Assembly (NCBI GenBank): GCA_903772945.1
Contig: CAICTM010000211.1
Coordinates: forward strand, 1-64,000
Reading direction: 5' to 3'
DNA length: 64,000 nt
From: Seminavis robusta
Lineage: Eukaryota > Bacillariophyta > Bacillariophyceae > Naviculales > Naviculaceae
Position 1 is the first letter of the stretch. Each line of letters starts with the position of its first letter. Under the pieces are notes generated by a model. That model was not told the origin of the DNA. It saw only the letters and a program-made list of their open reading frames with translations, and ran no database searches. This document shows, one piece after another, positions 58,612 to 64,000 of this stretch. Made by a program: the position numbers and the translations under genes.

Positions 58612-60075
58612 ATGAGCAGCAGCAACAACAATCCTGCGAGTGACGATGTGGGCAGCAAAGTCCTGAGTGTGGAGTCCACAGTTCCAGAGGGCGCTGTGAA
58701 TCAACTAGCTGCGTTGACGGCGGGGAACAAGCGTCCCGCGACTGGTGCTGGAGGCGGCAAGACAAAGTTTGCTCGAGTCTCGGATTACGAGTTGTTGCCC
58801 GAAGACGAACAAGGTCAATTGAAATGGCGTGCGGATCCAAAAGTTACCTTTAGCGATTGGACCATTCAAGTTGTGTCGGAAGGAGAAGCTCCTGCAATCG
58901 ACACTAAGGTTAGTGCTATCAGTGCTAGTCCCGCACCGGCTCCCGATGTTGCTGCCAGTACCACGGCGACTCCTGCACCCGTCACCAAGGGCAGCATGAT
59001 TTCCCCTTCGCCTCATCCAACCAAAAAGGCAGAGGCGAAATCGTCAGACGATCTCAAGACTCCCGCTGCCAAGGCTGTCGTTGAGATCAAGACTCGTACC
59101 GATACCTACAACGTGCATCGCTACTTTCTCGGTTTTGGAAGTCGTCGATCCGAGTACTTTGGCCGGATCTTTCAAGAAGCCAAATCGGGAACCAAAAGCA
59201 AACTCGAACTGGAACCTCTTGCGGCAAAGGCATTCCCCGATGTTTTGGATTTCCTTTATGATCCTCGCTCGCCCCTCCAGATTGAAACCGAAACGGCCGT
59301 CGCATTGCATCATCTCGGAATCAAGTTGGAAATGACGCATCTTCAGCATTACGCCAAAGAATTCTGTCAATCGGATCTTAGTTTGAGCAATATCGAAACA
59401 TACTATGCTCAAGCCAAACTATTCGATGATTCCGCCGTCATGGATCTCGTGGTGCAGTTTGTCGGAAAGAACGTTACCGAGATTTCTGCCACGTCCAACT
59501 TTGTCCGGCGTCAGACCAACGCCGCACTCTGGAAACAGGCACTCGAACATGTGTTGGTGGCATCCTCCAATTTTGCCACGGATTTGCACTTGTCCAAGTT
59601 GATTTCCGAATTTGGTGCGGCCAACAAGGATACATTGACGGCAGCCATGTTTGTCGATCTCACGGACGAATCCAAGATTCGAAAGGTCGACCCCGATGCG
59701 GCATTGGCATTGTGTCAACTCGATGATGACTTGCATGCCCGCAGTGCTGCTGGTAGTGACAGTAGCAAGGAACTCTCGTCGCTTCAACAACGCTGCGCTA
59801 CGGCATTGGCGAAAACATGGAAAGAATTGGATGCTTCCGATGCCATGGTTCAGGGTCGATCTGCCAGCTTTTTGGTCCATTTGCTCGGCAAGTGTCTCCA
59901 AGAAGCCAAGACGGAGAACGAGAAATTGGTGGGACCCGGTACCCGCAGTACGACTCCCCGAGGCGGTGGCGGTCGTCCTCGCAAGACGGCAGCCGATCGC
60001 GTGGATTCTTCGACCACCACCACGGCGAGTGGTCGCTCTACCAGTCGATCGAGGGCCGCTCGTGGTTCTCATTAA
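58612..60075 (+). CDS. BTB/POZ-BACK domain protein
   Basis: Single-exon, 487 residues from the ATG at 58612. A 150-residue head with low-complexity Ala/Pro stretches precedes a BTB domain (about 155-240; VEIKTRTDTYNVHRYFLGFGSRRSEYFGRIF, then LELEPLAAKAFPDVLDFLYD). A BACK-like helical segment follows (about 245-345; LSNIETYYAQAKLFDDSAVMDLVVQFV). The C-terminus is a basic Gly/Arg/Ser tail (TTPRGGGGRPRK) that may bind nucleic acid or act as a nuclear signal. BTB-BACK proteins usually dimerise and act as Cullin-3 substrate adaptors or transcription co-factors. There are no Kelch repeats, so the substrate-binding part is not the usual one. An ubiquitin ligase gene lies next on the same strand; a link is only suggestive. 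Confidence 0.85.
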   Translation: MSSSNNNPASDDVGSKVLSVESTVPEGAVNQLAALTAGNKRPATGAGGGKTKFARVSDYELLPEDEQGQLKWRADPKVTFSDWTIQVVSEGEAPAIDTKVSAISASPAPAPDVAASTTATPAPVTKGSMISPSPHPTKKAEAKSSDDLKTPAAKAVVEIKTRTDTYNVHRYFLGFGSRRSEYFGRIFQEAKSGTKSKLELEPLAAKAFPDVLDFLYDPRSPLQIETETAVALHHLGIKLEMTHLQHYAKEFCQSDLSLSNIETYYAQAKLFDDSAVMDLVVQFVGKNVTEISATSNFVRRQTNAALWKQALEHVLVASSNFATDLHLSKLISEFGAANKDTLTAAMFVDLTDESKIRKVDPDAALALCQLDDDLHARSAAGSDSSKELSSLQQRCATALAKTWKELDASDAMVQGRSASFLVHLLGKCLQEAKTENEKLVGPGTRSTTPRGGGGRPRKTAADRVDSSTTTTASGRSTSRSRAARGSH

Positions 60076-60871
60076 TTATTATGAGAGTAATTACTGCAAG
60101 GCAAGAGTGCTGCTGCGTGGTGGCGACTGTTGTTTGCTTGACAAAACGGGCTGGATTTTTGGGTTTGGAACAACGACGCAACAAAAACTGGCTGTGTATG
60201 GCTTGCATGGTACGGGTGCCTGTGATGCAGACAGGCTGTTTGGTTGCTTCTCTTTTTTGCTCTTGGCAGACGGAAAATGCATCCTCTTTGGACTGGAACG
60301 AACGACTTGGGATTACTACAATACATGTATTATCGTTGTGTGCTGTGACTTTATTTATTCAATCAATCTATGGCTGTCTGGCTGGCTGTCATTTCCCCCT
60401 TTGTGCATGCATTGCACTCTACTAACTAAATTGACAACACCAAGAAACCAAGATACATGTGATTTAAAAACACTATAAAAGAGATAGCTGGTACCGTACT
60501 ACCGGTACTGGTACTGTATTAGCTCGAGAAGGAGACCATGGGAAGGATGCCCATCACGTCTGTCTTCGCTAGCGGTACCGGTACCGGTATGGTTGTAGAC
60601 TGGAGCAAGCGTGCTACGGTACTAGCTAGCTAGTATCTATTCAAAGGTACTGTACATGGCATCATCTGGTTACATTAATTTTTTGCTTGTATCGTGGATT
60701 TTTTCCACGTTTGGAGAATCGTGGATCCCATTCTGTTCATTCGTTACTAAAAGTCAGTCAGGCTTTTTTTCTGAAAGACGATCTTTTGGCGCTTCACAAC
60801 TAACTTTCGCCGTGTAAAATAAAATAATTACTATTTTAATTAATAAAATACATCCACAAGTCAAGTCAAAC
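60076..60871. other. Intergenic between tandem genes
   Basis: Contains GGTACC/ACCGGT palindromes at about 60489-60515 and 60573-60592, a CTAGCTAGCTAG run at 60622-60633, and an AT-rich stretch just before the next gene (60820-60850). A frame at 59817-60425 overlaps the BTB gene out of frame and is not coding. Confidence 0.6.
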
Positions 60872-62611
60872 ATGGACGCGGACGAGCAGAGCATGATCGC
60901 CTCCATGACTAGCACGACGAACGAGATGACAGACGAAGAGGAAGAAGAAGAGTATGAGTATGAATACGACTATAGCGACAACGACGACGACGACGACAAC
61001 GAGGAACAACAAGACTGTCACCACGATATCTCCAACAACAGTGAGAGCAAATGTGCGACCAATTTTTCATTTCCGCAGAGCGTGGCTCCGATTTCGATGA
61101 TTTCAGCCGTTCAGCTCATGGCGTCGTTGGATCGTCAAGTCCAAGACTGCGTTGAAGCACTGGGGGTTCCTACTGAAGCGGCAGCTCCTTTGCTACGCCA
61201 TCACCAGTACAATCTCCAGCATTTACTACAGAGCTACTCGGATAAACCCGACCAAGTCCTCGCGCTCGCTGGAGTCAAGCATCGATGTGGGACTGGTCAC
61301 ACGGGTCACACTGGGACTCAGACCAATGACAATGACACGGAAGATTGTCTGATCTGCATGGACTCTCTCACACCCGCCAACAGCATGAGCATGCCCTGTG
61401 GTCACGTGTTCTGCTTGGACTGCTGGCAAGACTATCTAGTCAACCTGGCCAATTGTGAAGGTCCTTCCTTTGTCTCTTCTACTTGTCCCCAGCAGGGTTG
61501 TCAGGAAGTCATTTCCCACACGGAAGTTCAGACAGCGGCGCCTCTCTTGCTCGACAAGTTCCAGCACTACCAACTCCAGTCATTTGTCGAGTCCAATCCC
61601 CTACTCAAGTGGTGTCCCGGAAAAGCCTGCGACTGTATTGCCAAGGCGGTGGCTCCACACGTTCTAGAAGAAGCCGCTGATGTGCACTGCAAATCTTGCA
61701 ACACGCAGTTCTGCATGGCATGTCCTCCTTCCGATACGGACGACGCCGTATGTGAACCACATGCCATGATCTCCTGTCAAACTCTGCAACGCTGGAAGGC
61801 CAAGAATTCCAATGAATCCGAAACATCCAACTGGATTCTAGCCAACACCAAGAATTGTCCTCACTGCAACTCCCGCATTCACAAGGATGGAGGATGCATG
61901 TACGTGACATGCCAGAAATGCAAAAAGGGATTTTGTTGGATGTGCAAGGGAACACATCACGTCTGGCAGTGCAATGCCTATCAGGCATCTCCTGCTGCCG
62001 AAGACGATGTCGCCAAGGCAAAGAATGAACTCGAACGATACTTGCACTACTATGAACGCTATCATGGACACAACAAGGCTCAAACGTTCGCACAAAAACA
62101 ACTCAACAAATTGATCAAGCAAGAATTGCAGGATGCCAATGGAACTACCCACTCCAGTCACAAAAAGAAGAAGAAGAAAACCAAAACCAAAACCAAAACC
62201 AAAACGGACTCTACCACTACCACGGATTCCACCAAGTCGGACAAGATGGACGTGGAGGAAACCGAAGATGAGGAAGAAGAAGCTCCGCCGGTAGATGTCC
62301 GTCTCCCCTCGCTCCTCAAAGATGCCAATCAACAACTCGTGCAGTGTCGTCGGGTACTCAAGTACTCGTACGTATTTGCCTACTACCACTTTGGGCCGCA
62401 AGCAAACGAGTCCTTGAAACGACAGAAAGAAACATTCGAACATCATCAGGGAATTCTCGAAGGATTGACAGAGGGATTGTCCAAAATCACAGAAATCAAA
62501 CAGCGACACAAAATCAATCTGCAGGATGTCACTAACCGCACGCGGGTCATTGGACAGTTCATCAAGAATGTACTCGAAAATGTTCAGACCATGAAGGAAA
62601 TGGAGGTCTGA
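60872..62611 (+). CDS. Ariadne-type RBR E3 ubiquitin ligase
   Basis: Single-exon, 579 residues. Order: acidic N-terminus (EDEEEEEEYEYEYDYSDND-like, about 20-50); UBA-like segment (about 90-130; LGVPTEAAAPLLRHHQYNLQHLL); RING1 (159-210; CLICMD, CGHVFCLDCW); IBR (about 235-300; WCPGKACDC, CKSCNTQFCMAC); RING2 (about 325-355; CPHCNSRIHKDGGCMYVTCQKC, CWMC); then a long helical Ariadne domain with a Lys-rich KTKTKTKT insert. In this family RING1 binds the E2, and a RING2 Cys takes ubiquitin as a thioester before passing it to the substrate; here that residue is Cys342 in DGGC. The Ariadne domain normally inhibits the ligase until a neddylated Cullin-RING complex engages it. All key Cys/His residues I can place are present. 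Confidence 0.93.
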   Translation: MDADEQSMIASMTSTTNEMTDEEEEEEYEYEYDYSDNDDDDDNEEQQDCHHDISNNSESKCATNFSFPQSVAPISMISAVQLMASLDRQVQDCVEALGVPTEAAAPLLRHHQYNLQHLLQSYSDKPDQVLALAGVKHRCGTGHTGHTGTQTNDNDTEDCLICMDSLTPANSMSMPCGHVFCLDCWQDYLVNLANCEGPSFVSSTCPQQGCQEVISHTEVQTAAPLLLDKFQHYQLQSFVESNPLLKWCPGKACDCIAKAVAPHVLEEAADVHCKSCNTQFCMACPPSDTDDAVCEPHAMISCQTLQRWKAKNSNESETSNWILANTKNCPHCNSRIHKDGGCMYVTCQKCKKGFCWMCKGTHHVWQCNAYQASPAAEDDVAKAKNELERYLHYYERYHGHNKAQTFAQKQLNKLIKQELQDANGTTHSSHKKKKKKTKTKTKTKTDSTTTTDSTKSDKMDVEETEDEEEEAPPVDVRLPSLLKDANQQLVQCRRVLKYSYVFAYYHFGPQANESLKRQKETFEHHQGILEGLTEGLSKITEIKQRHKINLQDVTNRTRVIGQFIKNVLENVQTMKEMEV

Positions 62612-63962
62612 GTGAGTGCGATAGATTTGATCCGATTCAATTCATTTCAATTCATTTCGATTCATTTCATAGAAGCAGCAAGGTAAAAACACCATACTCA
62701 TAGGAACCACAGCAACAATGAATAATAAGAATAATTATAAAACAGGCAATTCGTGGGATATCTTGTGTGCTTTGCTGTGGAGATCGTCGCCTTTCGTGCT
62801 GCCCTGGCCTGCCAAGGACCTTAACTCGCTTCCGCTATCGTGGTTCTCTCAGCTCTATTGGCTCATATTTTTTAAAAATAACACTCGGCTCTTCACCAAT
62901 CGCCCGCGTGTATTTAGACTACTCGTAAATTGAAGAAATGAATGGGGTTTTAGCCGGGGCCGTGCGCAATAAGGTTGCGTTCGGCTGAGGGGGTTATCGG
63001 TTTAGGGTAGCGGCACGGTGGACAGTCGTACTCAGAGTAGCCTTAAAATAGAACTCTATTACACGTACAAGGGGGTTTAGAGTAGGTAAATTATCTACAA
63101 AAGCCAGCCGGGGCCAGGCTTAAGCAAAGGACCACATTGAAGTGGCTGTTCTGCTCTCCCCCCGGTGTCACTTGCCCTTGTATTTGTCTGTTTGTAACTG
63201 GAGGCCAAGCGAAGCTATTTTAATAGCTAGCTAGCTAGCTAGCCAGAGCTACTACTAGACTACTATTAGTACAGTTTTTGATTGTACATGTAAGTCAAAA
63301 TTTGATGATGCAAGTCCCGGTTGCGCGAAAGGATCTTTCATCTTTCCACTTCCTAGACTAGCTAGCTAGTCTAGACCCTACCTCCGATCTGAAGACCGGC
63401 ACTACAAATCGTCATTTCACGAACTGCTGAAAGATCCAAATGCACTGGGCGGAAGATCAGAGATCAGAGGTTCATCCTAGCTAGCTAGCTAGTAGCTGTC
63501 TGTTGATCTGAGCAAGAAGTCAAGTGTATCCCTTGCTTCTTCATTCAATAGTACGCTGCTGAAGCCCGGCATCATTCAGACACGTCAATACTACCGTAGC
63601 TAGCTAGCTAGTATTAATACTGTACATGCAGCATCCTGCTCATTAATTTTATTCTTCTTGGCGGATACAGTACAATTCCTGAGAGTGTACTACAGGGTAG
63701 TATTCTATTCTATGCTTTGCCTTGCAGTAGACCTTGCGTCAAGCTCTCTGGGATCCATGGGAACTTTCAAAATTAATTGGAACTTGCAGCCACATGTACA
63801 TGGCACTGGCTTTGCTTGTCTCAAACCGTGCGGAAGCAAATTGATTGCATGAGTTCCTTGCTTCATTATTGCTTCATTATTGTTTTGTTTTGCTTTTGTT
63901 TTGTTTCGTTCATCCTTCTGTAAAGGTTTTGTTTTCAAGTGAAGTAAGTTATAGTTATAACC
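62612..63962. other. Intergenic, palindrome-rich
   Basis: No gene is supported. A 22-base perfect palindrome sits at 63353-63374, and CTAG tracts lie at 63224-63243, 63479-63493 and 63597-63612. A G-rich stretch (62941-63015) has several GGGGTT and GGTTTAGGGT elements. The 62718-62933 and 63658-63852 frames look random. A TTGTTTTG-type run precedes the edge gene (63880-63905). Confidence 0.55.
63353..63374. repeat. 22-base perfect palindrome
   Basis: The sequence from 63353 (CTAGACTAGCT) to 63374 (AGCTAGTCTAG) equals its own reverse complement. It could extrude a hairpin or bind a dimeric protein; no function is known. Confidence 0.85.
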
Positions 63963-64000
63963 ATGCCCGATTCGACAGTGGAAGTCGCTGTCGCCTCGTT
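63963..64000 (+). CDS. Possible start of a gene running off the right edge
   Basis: ATG in an AACCATG context opens a frame to the window end (MPDSTVEVAVAS). Twelve codons are too few to identify it; the call rests on the good start context and the position after a long gene-free stretch. Confidence 0.3.
   Translation, partial: MPDSTVEVAVAS

Noticed and set aside
59817-60425. 202-codon plus-strand open frame
   Set aside because: It overlaps the BTB gene out of frame for much of its length and has no conserved feature.

Overview
The window reads as nuclear DNA of a pennate diatom, possibly Seminavis robusta or a close relative. The pointers are short GT-AG introns, large extracellular proteins rich in Ser/Thr-Pro repeats, BspA-type (DUF285) repeat surface proteins, a membrane cyclase fused to a phosphodiesterase, Hint-domain proteins, and intergenic DNA full of CTAG and GGTACC/ACCGGT palindromes. 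The species is an inference from content; no marker gene is present. No rRNA, tRNA, CRISPR array or recognisable transposon was found.

Layout. 1-0.75 kb: edge fragment of a disordered protein (-). 2.3-13.9 kb: a signalling block with a class C-like GPCR that carries a periplasmic-binding-type ligand domain (+), a second cAR/class A-like seven-helix protein (-), and a two-helix receptor with a nucleotide cyclase and a cyclic-nucleotide phosphodiesterase in one chain (+). 14.2 kb: a SnoaL/NTF2-like protein (-). 15.3 kb: a recent partial duplicate of the cyclase. 16.6-25.7 kb: one giant membrane-anchored PS/PT-rich protein ending in DUF285 repeats, one repeat per exon (-). 27.6-35.2 kb: a 2221-residue chain of four CDPK-like (kinase plus EF-hand) units in graded states of catalytic decay (+). 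35.6-41.7 kb: a TARBP1/Trm3-type tRNA Gm18 methyltransferase (+). 42.0-43.6 kb: a secreted Hint-domain protein with a membrane anchor (-). 45.7-52.1 kb: a secreted multi-module protein running into a GT32-GT90 double glycosyltransferase (+). 52.3-57.9 kb: a disordered 1879-residue protein (-). 58.6-60.1 kb: a BTB/BACK protein (+). 60.9-62.6 kb: an Ariadne-type RBR ubiquitin ligase (+). A possible CDS starts at the right edge.

How they fit together. The first 14 kb could sense small molecules (two receptors) and make or break a cyclic nucleotide (cyclase-PDE), with calcium decoding by the CDPK concatemer; physical clustering is seen, functional coupling is inferred. Two genes carry surface or adhesion-type architectures and share a small extracellular module with a basic RRxLQ-type motif.

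Gene models were built by hand from reading frame, splice consensus and phase; for most multi-exon genes the summed exon length is an exact multiple of three. Several long genes have single-base frame breaks, nearly all at places where one extra base in a homopolymer would restore homology, plus one run of Ns; these look more like assembly errors than gene death.
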